Shown piece by piece: positions 1 through 9,881 of a stretch of DNA of 64,000 bases. Both the position numbers and the translations under genes were made by a program. Source of the stretch: Planctomycetaceae bacterium (GTDB lineage Bacteria > Planctomycetota > PLA2); assembly GCA_011525755.1 (NCBI GenBank), contig WYBS01000020.1:1-64000 (forward strand), written 5' to 3'. A model generated the notes under the pieces. The model was not told where the DNA came from. It saw only the letters and a list, made by a program, of their open reading frames with translations, and made no database searches. Position 1 is the first letter of the stretch, and each line of letters begins with the position of its first letter.

Positions 1-740
1 ACGAGGCGGTCGACGAGGAGCTGGAGGCCGACCTCGTGATCCTCGCGATCGGCCAGCAGCCCGACCTCTCGTTCCTCGCGCCGGAGGACGGCGTCGAGAG
101 GACGCCGCAGGGCACGATCCGGATCGATCCCGAGACGCTCGCGACGACCGCGCCGTGGGTCTTCGCCGGCGGCGACGCGGCCTTCGGCCCGCGCAACCTG
201 ATCGACGCGGTCGCGAACGGCAAGCGCGCGGCGCGCGGCATCCACGCCCACCTCGCGCGCCGTGCCCCCGGGGCCCCCTCCTTTCGCTTCCGTTTCGAGA
301 AGATCCCGACCGGGCGCTTCGACCGCACGCCCGGCTACGACCGGATCCCGCGCCGTCCGCCGCCGACCGTCGACCTCGGACGGCGCACCGGGATCAGCGA
401 GGTCGAGACCGCCTACGACGAGCCCGACGCGCGCGCGCAGGCGGAGCGCTGCCTCGCATGCCACCTGCAGACGATCTACGACCCCAGGAAGTGCGTCCTC
501 TGCAACCGGTGCGTGGACGTGTGCCCCGAGCACTGCCTGCTGCTCGTCCCGCTCGAGGAGATCGATCTTGCCGCGGATCAGCTCGCCGCGGCGAGCGAGG
601 TGGGGGGAGCCCTCGGGGCGGTCGTGGCCTCCGCGATGATCAAGGACGACGAGCGCTGCATCCGCTGCGGCCTCTGCGCGATCCGCTGCCCGACGGACGC
701 GATGACCATGGAGCTTCTCCACTATGAGCGAAGGCCCTGA
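1..740 (+). CDS. FAD-dependent oxidoreductase with C-terminal 2x[4Fe-4S] domain (5' partial)
   Basis: The reading frame is open from base 3, so the N-terminus lies outside the window and 245 codons are visible. The first part is the end of a GltD-like FAD/NAD(P)H fold (AIGQQPD, then FAGGDAAFGP and AVANGKRAA). After a CLACH segment come two ferredoxin motifs, CVLCNRCVDVCP and CIRCGLCAIRCP. In this family electrons pass between NAD(P)H and iron-sulfur centres. Its last 17 bases overlap the Rieske gene, so it is very likely an electron-input subunit of the Rieske/cytochrome b complex encoded next, as proposed for similar operons in anammox planctomycetes. The electron donor (NADH, NADPH or ferredoxin) cannot be told from what is visible. 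Confidence 0.85.
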   Translation, partial: EAVDEELEADLVILAIGQQPDLSFLAPEDGVERTPQGTIRIDPETLATTAPWVFAGGDAAFGPRNLIDAVANGKRAARGIHAHLARRAPGAPSFRFRFEKIPTGRFDRTPGYDRIPRRPPPTVDLGRRTGISEVETAYDEPDARAQAERCLACHLQTIYDPRKCVLCNRCVDVCPEHCLLLVPLEEIDLAADQLAAASEVGGALGAVVASAMIKDDERCIRCGLCAIRCPTDAMTMELLHYERRP

Positions 741-1236
741 GCGCCCCCCGACCCCCCCTTCGTCCCCCGGAGAGCCGATCGGCCGCCGGGCCCTGATCGC
801 GCGCCTCGGCGTGGGGCTCGCGGGCGCGGCGATGGCGGCGCCGATCCTCATGTCCGGGCGCTCGCTCGTGCCGAACGCGCTCTACGAGGCGCCGCGGAAG
901 GTGAAGGTCGGGCCGCCGGACCACTTCGCGGACGGGCCCACCTTCCTCAAGGACCAGCGCGTGTTCGTCTTCCGCGAGGGGAAGGTCTTCCACTGCCTGA
1001 GCGCGGTCTGCACCCACCTCGGGTGCACCGTGCAGCTCATGCGCAAGGAGCGCACGCAGGAGGTCGAGTTCCACTGCCCGTGCCACGGCAGCAGGTACCG
1101 CGGGGACGGCACGAACTACGCGGGCCCGGCGCCGCGGCCGCTCGACTACCTGCGGCTCGAGCTCGCGCCGGACGACGCGCAGCTCGTCGTCGATCTCGCG
1201 AGGACCGAGGACAAGGGCTGGCGCTTCACGCTGTAG
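724..1236 (+). CDS. Rieske [2Fe-2S] protein of a bc-type complex
   Basis: This 170-residue protein has the two Rieske cluster-binding boxes CTHLGC and CPCHGS, so it ligates a [2Fe-2S] cluster by two Cys and two His. Near residues 21-22 a twin-arginine pair precedes a hydrophobic stretch (GVGLAGAAMAAPI), fitting a Tat-type N-terminal anchor with the cluster domain outside the cytoplasmic membrane. It carries electrons from quinol at cytochrome b to the cytochrome c encoded two genes downstream. The start overlaps the upstream FAD gene by 17 bases, and cytochrome b follows after 9 bases. The proline-rich N-terminus is encoded by a C6-GA-C7 run that belongs to a recurring motif in this window. 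Confidence 0.93.
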   Translation: MSEGPERPPTPPSSPGEPIGRRALIARLGVGLAGAAMAAPILMSGRSLVPNALYEAPRKVKVGPPDHFADGPTFLKDQRVFVFREGKVFHCLSAVCTHLGCTVQLMRKERTQEVEFHCPCHGSRYRGDGTNYAGPAPRPLDYLRLELAPDDAQLVVDLARTEDKGWRFTL

Positions 1237-1245
1237 GGGGTTGCG

Positions 1246-2577
<1,332 letters not shown>

Positions 2578-2587
2578 GAGGGATATC

Positions 2588-3784
2588 GTGTTCCGCTACG
2601 ACAGGATCCTGCTCGCCGCCGCCGGGCTCCTCGCCCTCGGCATCTGCGTGGCGGTGGCCTGGGAGGACGCGCGGCCCGGCTACGCGCCGTACCAGGAGGA
2701 GTTCAAGAGCCTCGTCGAGGAGCGGTTCGGTCCGGAGCGCGCGGCCGCGGTGCCGGCGGGCCTCCAGCAGATCTGGCTCGAGGGCGCGGAGCGCGTCGAC
2801 CGCTGCACGTCCTGCCACATGGGCGTCACGTGGCAGGGCCTCGACGACGTGCCGCAGCCCTTCACGAGCCACCCGAAGGCGCCGCTCGCCCATCACCCCG
2901 TCGAGAGGTTCGGGTGCACCTTCTGCCACGGCGGCCAGGGCTACGCGACCGAGCTGCCCGCCGCCCACGGCTGGGTGGAGCACTGGGAGGAGCCGCTCCT
3001 CGACCGCCACCTCTCGGCGGACTACCGCTTCCGCGACCCGCTCGCGTTCCTGCAGTTCCGCTGCAACCTCTGCCACCGGTTCGACCGGGAGATCGAGGGC
3101 GCCCCCTACATCAACCGCGGGAAGCGGCTGATCGAGCAGAAGGGGTGCCGGGCTTGCCATGTCATCAACGGGCGCGGCGGCGCGATCGGGCCCGACCTGA
3201 CGCGCGTCGGCGAGAAGGAGCCGGAGCAGTACGACTACTCCCGCCTCACCTCGCTGCCGACGCTCTTCGGATGGCAGATCGCGCACCTCCAGAACCCGAA
3301 GAGCTACTCGCCGGAGACGGTGATGCCCGACTTCGGCTTCAACACGGAGGACGCGCAGGCGATCGCGCTCGTGCTCCTCTCCTGGCGCGACACCGACGTG
3401 CCCGCGGAGCTGCTCCCGGGCGCGATCCTCAGGGACGTGCCGACGCCGGAGGAGGCGGAGCGCGAGCGGGTCATGCGCGAGGGCGAGGGGCGGTTCTTCG
3501 TCGAGAAGGGCTGCTTCATCTGCCACGACGTCTCGAGCTTCGGCATCGTCTCGGCCACGAAGATCGGCCCGGACCTCGCGCTCGCGGTCGAGGACGCGCC
3601 GCGCCGCTTCGGACGGACGCTCGACGACTTCCTCATGCATCCGAGCGGCACGATGGAGGTCGTGCTTTCGAAGCAGATCCCGTTGACGGAGGACGAGCGG
3701 CGTGAGGCCTTCGAGCTCCTGAAGAAGGCCTACGAGAAGCACATGAAGGAACAAGGTGCCCAGGACGGCGGGAAGCCCCGCTGA
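2588..3784 (+). CDS. Membrane-anchored pentahaem cytochrome c
   Basis: The protein has 398 residues and starts at GTG, supported by a good ribosome-binding site (AGGAGGG about 5 bases upstream). One N-terminal membrane span (LLAAAGLLALGIC) is followed by five CXXCH haem-binding motifs: CTSCH (residue 73), CTFCH (110), CNLCH, CRACH and CFICH. It should stand on the outer face of the membrane and take electrons from the Rieske protein. Because nosZ begins 22 bases after its stop, it is the natural electron donor to nitrous oxide reductase, replacing a separate NosC or soluble cytochrome. The last two haem domains resemble mono-haem cytochrome c modules; the first three resemble a NapC/tetrahaem-like cluster less clearly. 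Confidence 0.88.
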   Translation: MFRYDRILLAAAGLLALGICVAVAWEDARPGYAPYQEEFKSLVEERFGPERAAAVPAGLQQIWLEGAERVDRCTSCHMGVTWQGLDDVPQPFTSHPKAPLAHHPVERFGCTFCHGGQGYATELPAAHGWVEHWEEPLLDRHLSADYRFRDPLAFLQFRCNLCHRFDREIEGAPYINRGKRLIEQKGCRACHVINGRGGAIGPDLTRVGEKEPEQYDYSRLTSLPTLFGWQIAHLQNPKSYSPETVMPDFGFNTEDAQAIALVLLSWRDTDVPAELLPGAILRDVPTPEEAERERVMREGEGRFFVEKGCFICHDVSSFGIVSATKIGPDLALAVEDAPRRFGRTLDDFLMHPSGTMEVVLSKQIPLTEDERREAFELLKKAYEKHMKEQGAQDGGKPR

Positions 3785-3805
3785 ACGGGCGGGAGGAACA
3801 TCGCG

Positions 3806-5662
3806 ATGAGGAAATCGAGCGCGTACGCGAAGGCGCTGGCTCTCGCGGCCGTGTTGGCCGCGGGGCTCTACGCCTGCGGCAAGGGCGAGGAGGGGCCGCG
3901 CCGCGGCGCGGCGGTCACGGGCGGCGCCGCCTCGGCGGCGGTGCAGACCTACGTGCCGCCGGGCGATCTCGACAGGTACTACCTCTTCTACTCCGGCGGC
4001 CACTCGGGCCAGGTCTACGTGGCCGGGCTGCCGTCCATGCGGCACATCGCCACGATCCCGGTCTTCGCGCCCTACCCGGCGACCGGCTACGGCTTCGACG
4101 ACGAGTCGAAGGAGATGCTCGGGGACCTCACGTGGGGCGATCTCCACCATCCGTCGCTCTCGAAGACGAACGGCGTCTACGACGGGCGCTGGCTCTTCGT
4201 CAACGACAACGCGGGCACCCGGCTGGCGCGGATCGACCTGCGCGACTTCAAGACGAAGCAGATCTTCGGCCCGATCCCGAACGCCTCGGGCAACCACGGC
4301 AGCGCGTTCTGCACCGCGAACACCGAGATGATCACCTACGCCTCGCGCTTCTCCGTGCCCATCCCGCACGGCGACGTGGCGCCGATCGGCGAGTACGCGT
4401 CGAGGTTCAAGGGCATCGTCGGCGCGGCCAAGGTGGATCCGAAGACGGGCGAGATGTCGCACGGCTTCCAGATCGTCACCCCGCCGTTCAACTGGGACCT
4501 CGGCTCGGCCGGCCGCGGGCCGTCGGCGGACTGGGTGATGTGGACCTGCTACAACTCGGAGCGGGCGACCGGATCCCTCGAGAAGACCGCGGGCGCGAAC
4601 GACCGGGACTACGCGATCGCCGTGAACTGGCGGGCGGCGATGGCCGCCGTGGACGCGGGCAAGGCGGACGACGTGGGCGGCGTGAAGGTCCTCGACCCGG
4701 TCAAGGTGCCGGGCCTCTGCTACCTCGTCCCCGTGGCGAAGAGCCCGCACGGCGTCGATTTCGGCGCAGACGGCACCTACTTCGTGACGAGCGGCAAGCT
4801 CGAGTCGATCACGACCGTGTTCAGCGTCTCCCGCATGCTCGCCGCGATCCAGAACAAGGACTTCGCCGGCGACGAGGACGGCATCCCCGTGCTCAAGTAC
4901 GAGGCGGTGCGCGAGCGCGAGGTGCAGGTCGGCCTCGGCCCGCTGCACACGCAGTACGACGACAAGGGGTTCGCGTACACGAGCCTCTTCATCGACAGCG
5001 CGGTGACGAAGTGGGACCCGAGGACGGGCGAGGTGCTCGACACGATCCCCGTCGCCTACAACATCGGCCACCTGCTCGTGCCCGGCGGCGACTCCTCGAA
5101 GCCCTACGGCGAGTTCCTGATCGCCCTCAACAAGCTGTCGCACGGGCGGCATCTCAACGTCGGCCCGAGCCAGCCCGAGTCGAGCCAGCTGATCGACATC
5201 ACGGGCGAGAAGATGAAGCTCCTCTACGACGCGTTCACGGAGCCCGAGCCCCACTACGCGCAGGCGTGCCCGGCGAGCCTCCTGAAGCCGATCGAGGTCT
5301 ACCCGATCTCCGAGAACAAGGACCCGCACGCGATCTTCGACGTGAAGGACGCGAAGGTGACGCGCGACGGCACGAAGGTGGACGTCAGGATGGCGGCCGT
5401 GCGCTCGACGCTCTGGCCGACCAGCTTCGAGGTCAAGAAGGGGGACACCGTCACCGTCCACATCACGAACATCGAGCAGACGACCGACGAGCTGCACGGC
5501 CTCGGCTTCTGCCGGATGGACATCAACCTCGTCGTCGACCCGGGCGAAACGAAGCACGTCACGTTCGTGGCCGACAAGACGGGCGTCTTCCCCTACTACT
5601 GCACGAACTTCTGCTCCGCGCTCCACCAGGAGATGCAGGGCTACATGATCGTCACCGAATAG
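3806..5662 (+). CDS. nosZ: Nitrous oxide reductase NosZ (clade II type)
   Basis: This 618-residue enzyme reduces N2O to N2 outside the cytoplasmic membrane. The CuZ-site histidine motif DLHHPS is at residues 112-117 and the EPEPHYAQ block of the seven-bladed propeller is present. The C-terminal cupredoxin domain keeps the complete CuA motif, with Cys599, Cys603, His607 and Met610. The N-terminus is a Sec-type signal ending in LYAC, a lipobox, rather than a twin-arginine signal. A Sec signal is the mark of the clade II (atypical) enzymes; the lipobox suggests the mature protein is lipid-anchored. The gene sits inside a single operon with its electron donor complex upstream and its maturation genes downstream. 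Confidence 0.97.
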   Translation: MRKSSAYAKALALAAVLAAGLYACGKGEEGPRRGAAVTGGAASAAVQTYVPPGDLDRYYLFYSGGHSGQVYVAGLPSMRHIATIPVFAPYPATGYGFDDESKEMLGDLTWGDLHHPSLSKTNGVYDGRWLFVNDNAGTRLARIDLRDFKTKQIFGPIPNASGNHGSAFCTANTEMITYASRFSVPIPHGDVAPIGEYASRFKGIVGAAKVDPKTGEMSHGFQIVTPPFNWDLGSAGRGPSADWVMWTCYNSERATGSLEKTAGANDRDYAIAVNWRAAMAAVDAGKADDVGGVKVLDPVKVPGLCYLVPVAKSPHGVDFGADGTYFVTSGKLESITTVFSVSRMLAAIQNKDFAGDEDGIPVLKYEAVREREVQVGLGPLHTQYDDKGFAYTSLFIDSAVTKWDPRTGEVLDTIPVAYNIGHLLVPGGDSSKPYGEFLIALNKLSHGRHLNVGPSQPESSQLIDITGEKMKLLYDAFTEPEPHYAQACPASLLKPIEVYPISENKDPHAIFDVKDAKVTRDGTKVDVRMAAVRSTLWPTSFEVKKGDTVTVHITNIEQTTDELHGLGFCRMDINLVVDPGETKHVTFVADKTGVFPYYCTNFCSALHQEMQGYMIVTE

Positions 5663-5722
5663 GCGCGGCGCGGCCCGGGGGCCCGCATGGGTCCCCGGGC
5701 GGCCCGCCTCGCGGAGGTCCGG

Positions 5723-6364
5723 ATGAAGCTCGAGTCGTACCAGAAGCTGCTCGGCCAGCCGCTCGCCGGCCGGGCGCGGGCGCTGCTCGTCGTGGCGATC
5801 GTCGCGATCCCGTTCGCGTTCCTCTTCCCGCTCTGGACGATGGCGTTCGAGTCCAACCAGTACCCGGACCCCCTGCGGCTCCAGATCCACATCAACCGCC
5901 TGGAGGGGCAGCTCACCGCGCAGCGCGACGACCTCCGCGAGATCAACTCCTTGAACCACTACATCGGGATGCGTCCCCTGCTCGAGAGCGACTTCTCGGA
6001 GTTCCTCTGGCTTCCCTTCGCGATCGGCTTCCTCGGGCTCCTGATCCTCCGCTCGATCGCGCTCGGCACGGTGAAGGACCTGACCGACCTCTGCGTGCTC
6101 TTCCTCTACTTCGGCGGGTTCTCGCTCTGGACGTTCGCCCACCGCCTCTACCAGTACGGGCACAACCTCGAGCCCGACGCGCCGATCAAGGTCGAGCCGT
6201 TCACTCCGCCCTTCTTCGGCCGCGTCAAGATCGCCAATTTCCACGTCGAGAGCTTCCCGGGCGGCGCGAGCGTCGCCGTCGGGGTGGTGGGGGCGTGCCT
6301 CGCCGCCGCCTGGATCCTCGCGGTCCTGTACGCCCGCCGTCGGATCCGCGAGGGATCCGCGTGA
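5723..6364 (+). CDS. NosB-like integral membrane protein of the nos cluster
   Basis: The start was set at ATG 5723 because a GGAGG lies 6 bases upstream; an earlier in-frame ATG at 5687 has no such site. The 213-residue product has about four membrane spans (near the N-terminus, two in the middle, one at the C-terminus) and an external loop after the first span with a short coiled-coil-like helix (EGQLTAQRDDLREI). It has no cofactor motif. Clade II nos clusters carry a membrane protein gene, nosB, directly after nosZ, and position, size and topology match. Its exact role is unknown in the family. It overlaps nosD by 4 bases. Confidence 0.65.
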   Translation: MKLESYQKLLGQPLAGRARALLVVAIVAIPFAFLFPLWTMAFESNQYPDPLRLQIHINRLEGQLTAQRDDLREINSLNHYIGMRPLLESDFSEFLWLPFAIGFLGLLILRSIALGTVKDLTDLCVLFLYFGGFSLWTFAHRLYQYGHNLEPDAPIKVEPFTPPFFGRVKIANFHVESFPGGASVAVGVVGACLAAAWILAVLYARRRIREGSA

Positions 6365-7692
6365 GGCTTCTCGCCCTCCTCTGCCTCGCGGCCGCGGTCG
6401 CCGCGGATACGCATCGCGTGGGGGCCGGGGGACACGCGACGGTCGGCGCGGCGCTCGCCGCCGCGGCGCCCGGCGACACCGTCGTCGTCGCCGCCGGCGT
6501 CTACGAGGAGCGGCTCGTGATCGAGAGGCCCGTGAAGCTCGTCGGCGAGGGATGGCCGCGCATCTTCGGCGGCTACGAGGGCGACGTGATCCTCGTGCGG
6601 GCGGAGGACGTCGAGATCAGGGGTCTCGAGATCGCCGGGTCGGGACGCCCGATGATCACGAGCGCCTCCGGCGTCAAGGTACGCGCGTCGCGGGCGCGCG
6701 TCGTCGGGAACCGGATCGTGGACAACCTCTTCGGCGTCTACCTGCGCGAGTGCTCCGATGCGGTCGTCGAGGGAAACGTCATCCGCGGCCGGCCGGAGGA
6801 CGAGGTGGGGGTGCGGGGGGCCGGGATCAACCTCTTCGACGCCCACCGGAACGTGATCCGCGCGAACGCGGTCAGCTACGTCCGCGACGGCGCGTACTTC
6901 GACCACTCCGACTCCAACCGGGTCGAGGAGAACGAGTTCTTCGAGCTGCGCTACGGCATTCACTACATGTTCTGCAACGCGAATTCGTTCGAGCGGAACC
7001 TCTTCCGCGACAGCATGGGCGGCGCGGCGATCATGTACACCGAGGGCGTGGTCTTCCGCGGGAACCGGATGGTCGACAACCGGAGGGGGATCAACGCCTT
7101 CGGCCTCCTCCTGAAGGACTGCCGCGACTCGGTCGCCGAGGGGAACGCCTTCGTCAACAACACGCGCGGCGTCTTCCTCGACAACTCCCACGGCAACCTG
7201 CTGCGCGGGAACCTCGTCGCGTGGAACGACGTGGCCGTGATGCTCTTCGCGAGCTCGCTCAACAACAGGTTCACGCGGAACGACTTCGTGGGCAACCTGT
7301 CGACGCTCCTCACGGTGGGGCGCGCCGACGCGGACTGGACCCCCGACGGCGTCGGCAACCACTTCTCCGACTACCGGGGCTACGACGTCGACGGCGACGG
7401 GGTCGGCGACGTCGAGCACCGGCTGCAGGACGCCTTCGAGTACCTCATCGGCAGCCGGCCGCTCCTTCGCATGTTCCTCAACAGCGCGGTCTCCGACGCG
7501 CTGTCCGCCGCGGAGAGGAGCTTCCCGCTCGTCCCGACGAGCGACGAGCGCGACCGCGCGCCCTTCCTGAGGCCCGTGAGCGGCGTCGTGCTGGACGCCG
7601 GTCGCGACCGGCAGGGCTCCGCGCCGGTCGCCGCCGCATCGATCGGCGTGTGCCTCGTCGCCATCTGGCTCTACCGGAGGTCGCGCACGTGA
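6361..7692 (+). CDS. nosD: NosD, periplasmic copper-site maturation protein
   Basis: The start is GTG 6361, overlapping the preceding stop as GTGA, and gives 443 residues. A signal peptide (LLALLCLAAAVAA) leads into a right-handed beta-helix of the CASH/NosD type, with repeated turns such as GNRIVDNLFGVYLRE and NNTRGVFLDNSHGN. The C-terminus has a single hydrophobic span followed by Arg residues, which would tether it to the membrane. NosD works with the NosF/NosY transporter in assembling the CuZ centre of NosZ. It is also linked by a 4-base overlap to nosF downstream. Confidence 0.94.
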   Translation: MRLLALLCLAAAVAADTHRVGAGGHATVGAALAAAAPGDTVVVAAGVYEERLVIERPVKLVGEGWPRIFGGYEGDVILVRAEDVEIRGLEIAGSGRPMITSASGVKVRASRARVVGNRIVDNLFGVYLRECSDAVVEGNVIRGRPEDEVGVRGAGINLFDAHRNVIRANAVSYVRDGAYFDHSDSNRVEENEFFELRYGIHYMFCNANSFERNLFRDSMGGAAIMYTEGVVFRGNRMVDNRRGINAFGLLLKDCRDSVAEGNAFVNNTRGVFLDNSHGNLLRGNLVAWNDVAVMLFASSLNNRFTRNDFVGNLSTLLTVGRADADWTPDGVGNHFSDYRGYDVDGDGVGDVEHRLQDAFEYLIGSRPLLRMFLNSAVSDALSAAERSFPLVPTSDERDRAPFLRPVSGVVLDAGRDRQGSAPVAAASIGVCLVAIWLYRRSRT

Positions 7693-8606
7693 CGGCCGCG
7701 ATCGAGGTGGATCGCCTCGTCAAGTCGTACGGGGACGTGCGCGCCGCGGAGGACGTCTCGTTCGCCGTCGCGCCCGGCGAGGCGGTCGCGCTCATGGGAC
7801 CGAACGGCAGCGGCAAGACGACGGTCCTTCGCTGCATCGGCGGCCTCCTTCGGCCCGACGGCGGCCGCGTGGCCGTCTGCGGCTTCGACACGGCCGGGGA
7901 ACCGATCGCCGCCAGGTCCCGGCTCGCCTTCCTCCCGCAGCATCCCGCGTTCGCGTCGGGCCTCACGCCGCTGGAGATCGCGCGTTTCCACGCGCGCCTG
8001 CGGGGGCTCCCGCCCGGCCGCGAGGAGGAGGCGCTGCGCGAGGTGGGCCTCTCGGACGCGGCGGGAAAGCCCGCGGCCGCGCTCTCGGGGGGCATGCGGC
8101 AGCGCCTCGCGCTCGCCGTGGCGAGCCTCGCCCCCGTGCGCGCGATGCTCCTCGACGAGCCCACGGCGAGCCTCGATCCCGAGGCGGCGCTCGACCTGCG
8201 CCGCCGCGCGCGGCGCTGGCGCGACGAGGGGAGGGCGCTGCTCTTCGCGACCCACGTGCTCGACGACGTGGCGGAGGTCGCGGACCGCGTCGTCATCCTC
8301 GTCGGCGGGCGCAAGGTGGTGGAGGAGAGGGTCGCGGACCTCCTCGCGCGGATCCGGAGCCTCGGCGTCCTCAAGGTGGACGTCGAGAAGCCGACCGAGG
8401 CCCACGTCGCGGCGGCGCTGCGCGGCGGCGCGACCAGCGCGCGGCTCAACGGCAAGGGTGTCATCGTGACCGCGCCTCTCGACCGGCGCTACGCGATCCT
8501 CCAGCGGCTCGGCGAGGTCGGGCCGGTGCGCTCGTTCGAGACGCACGCGCCGGCGGTCGAGGACGTCTACCTCACCTATCTCCGGGAGAGACGCGATGCG
8601 GGCTAG
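7689..8606 (+). CDS. nosF: NosF, ABC transporter ATP-binding protein
   Basis: The 305-residue protein starts at GTG 7689, overlapping the nosD stop. It has the full set of ABC ATPase motifs: Walker A GPNGSGKTT, signature LSGGMRQ, Walker B MLLDEPTAS and a switch His in ATHVLDD. The C-terminal 80 residues form the extra domain usual in NosF. With NosY it makes the transporter that supplies sulfur or another factor for CuZ assembly on NosZ through NosD. Its last 11 bases overlap nosL. Confidence 0.94.
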   Translation: MTAAIEVDRLVKSYGDVRAAEDVSFAVAPGEAVALMGPNGSGKTTVLRCIGGLLRPDGGRVAVCGFDTAGEPIAARSRLAFLPQHPAFASGLTPLEIARFHARLRGLPPGREEEALREVGLSDAAGKPAAALSGGMRQRLALAVASLAPVRAMLLDEPTASLDPEAALDLRRRARRWRDEGRALLFATHVLDDVAEVADRVVILVGGRKVVEERVADLLARIRSLGVLKVDVEKPTEAHVAAALRGGATSARLNGKGVIVTAPLDRRYAILQRLGEVGPVRSFETHAPAVEDVYLTYLRERRDAG

Positions 8607-9027
8607 GGTGCTTCTCGCCGCGCTCGTCGCGGCCGCGTGCGGGGGCGGCGCGCCGCGCCCGGTCGAGCTCCTTCTCGACGAGGAGGAGTGCTCCCTCTGC
8701 CGGATGGCGGTCTCGCGGCGCCCCTTCGCCGCGGAGGCCGTGACGCCCTCCGGCGCCGCGCACTTCTTCGACGACATCGGTTGCCTCGCGCGCTGGACCG
8801 TCGAGCAGCCGCCGCCCTCCGGAACGGGCCTCTTCGTCGTGGACTACGCGACGGGCGAGTGGCTCGACGCGACGAGGGCGCACTACGTCCATGCGGAGCG
8901 GCTCGAGACGCCGATGGCGTCCGGTCTCGCCGCGTTCGGGAGCGCCGAGCGCGCGAAGGCCGAGGCGACCGGCCTCGGCGGCCGCGTCGTCGACTGGGCG
9001 GCCGTCGTCGCGGAGGCGAGGCCGTGA
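8596..9027 (+). CDS. nosL: NosL, copper-chaperone lipoprotein
   Basis: This 143-residue lipoprotein has a short signal ending in AAAC followed by Gly residues. It carries the NosL hallmarks CSLCRM (the Cu(I)-binding Cys/Met site) and a DDIGC block, with a FFDD segment just before it. NosL binds Cu(I) at the outer face of the membrane and delivers it to apo-NosZ. It is placed between nosF and nosY, an unusual order, since nosL most often closes the cluster. It overlaps nosF by 11 bases and nosY by 4. Confidence 0.93.
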   Translation: MRARVLLAALVAAACGGGAPRPVELLLDEEECSLCRMAVSRRPFAAEAVTPSGAAHFFDDIGCLARWTVEQPPPSGTGLFVVDYATGEWLDATRAHYVHAERLETPMASGLAAFGSAERAKAEATGLGGRVVDWAAVVAEARP

Positions 9028-9875
9028 AGCTCCCGCGCCCCCGGATCCTCGCGGCGGTCGCCCGGCAGGAGCTTCGGATCGTGCTCCGGGCGCGATGGGT
9101 CGCGGCCTACGTGCTCGTCTTCGCCGCGCTCACGCTCGCCGTCAGCTACTTCGGCCTCGCGGTCATCGAGGTCGCGGGGCTCCAGGAGTTCGACCGGACG
9201 GCGGTGAGCCTCCTGAACCTCGTGCTCTACGTCGTTCCGCTGGCGACGATGCTCATGGCGGTCCAGAGCTTCCGCGAGGAGGGCGGGGCCACCGAGCAGC
9301 TCTTCGCCGAGGCGGTCACGCGCACCGAGATCCTCCTCGGCAAGCTGCTCGGCCTCTCGGGCGCCCACGTGCTCGCGACGGTGCTCGGGTTCGGCTGCAC
9401 GGGCGTGCTGGTAGGGTGGAAGGTCGGGACCCTCGGGCTCGGGAGCTACCTCGTGCTGGTCGCGTTCACGCTCCTCGCCGGGATCGTCTTCCTGGCCCTC
9501 GCGGCGGCCCTCACTCTGGTCGCGGGCCGCCGGACCCGGTCCTACGCGGTCGTCCTCGTCGCGTGGTTCCTCCTCGTCCTCCTCTTCGATCTCGTGATCG
9601 TCGGCCTCTCCTTCGTGCTGCCGGAGGCGTGGACCAACCGGGTGGCGTTCCTGGGCGTATTCCTGAACCCCGTCGACGCGACGCGCGTGGCGACCATGCT
9701 CGCGATCTCGGGGAAGGAGACGTTCGGCCCGGCCGGCGCGCAGCTCGTCCGGACCCTCGGCGGCGAGCAGCAGGCCGTGGCTCTCCTCGTGGGCTCGCTC
9801 GTCGCCTGGGCGGCCGCCGCCTCCGCGGCCGCCGCGGCCGTCCTCCGGCGCCAGGACCTGCACTCCGGCACCTGA
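9024..9875 (+). CDS. nosY: NosY, ABC transporter permease
   Basis: The start is GTG 9024, overlapping the nosL stop as GTGA, and gives 283 residues. It is very hydrophobic with about six membrane spans, and an amphipathic N-terminal segment (ILAAVARQELRIVLRARW) typical of NosY/ABC-2 permeases. The ALTLAVSYFGL and SFREEGGATEQLF blocks are typical of the family. It pairs with NosF to form the maturation transporter. It is the last gene of the operon; the next gene is convergent on the other strand 6 bases away. Confidence 0.92.
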   Translation: MKLPRPRILAAVARQELRIVLRARWVAAYVLVFAALTLAVSYFGLAVIEVAGLQEFDRTAVSLLNLVLYVVPLATMLMAVQSFREEGGATEQLFAEAVTRTEILLGKLLGLSGAHVLATVLGFGCTGVLVGWKVGTLGLGSYLVLVAFTLLAGIVFLALAAALTLVAGRRTRSYAVVLVAWFLLVLLFDLVIVGLSFVLPEAWTNRVAFLGVFLNPVDATRVATMLAISGKETFGPAGAQLVRTLGGEQQAVALLVGSLVAWAAAASAAAAAVLRRQDLHSGT

Positions 9876-9881
9876 GGGGCA

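Noticed and set aside
5687-5722. Longer N-terminus for the NosB-like protein
   Set aside because: The extra 12 residues are soluble and the upstream ATG lacks a ribosome-binding site, whereas ATG 5723 has GGAGG at the right distance.
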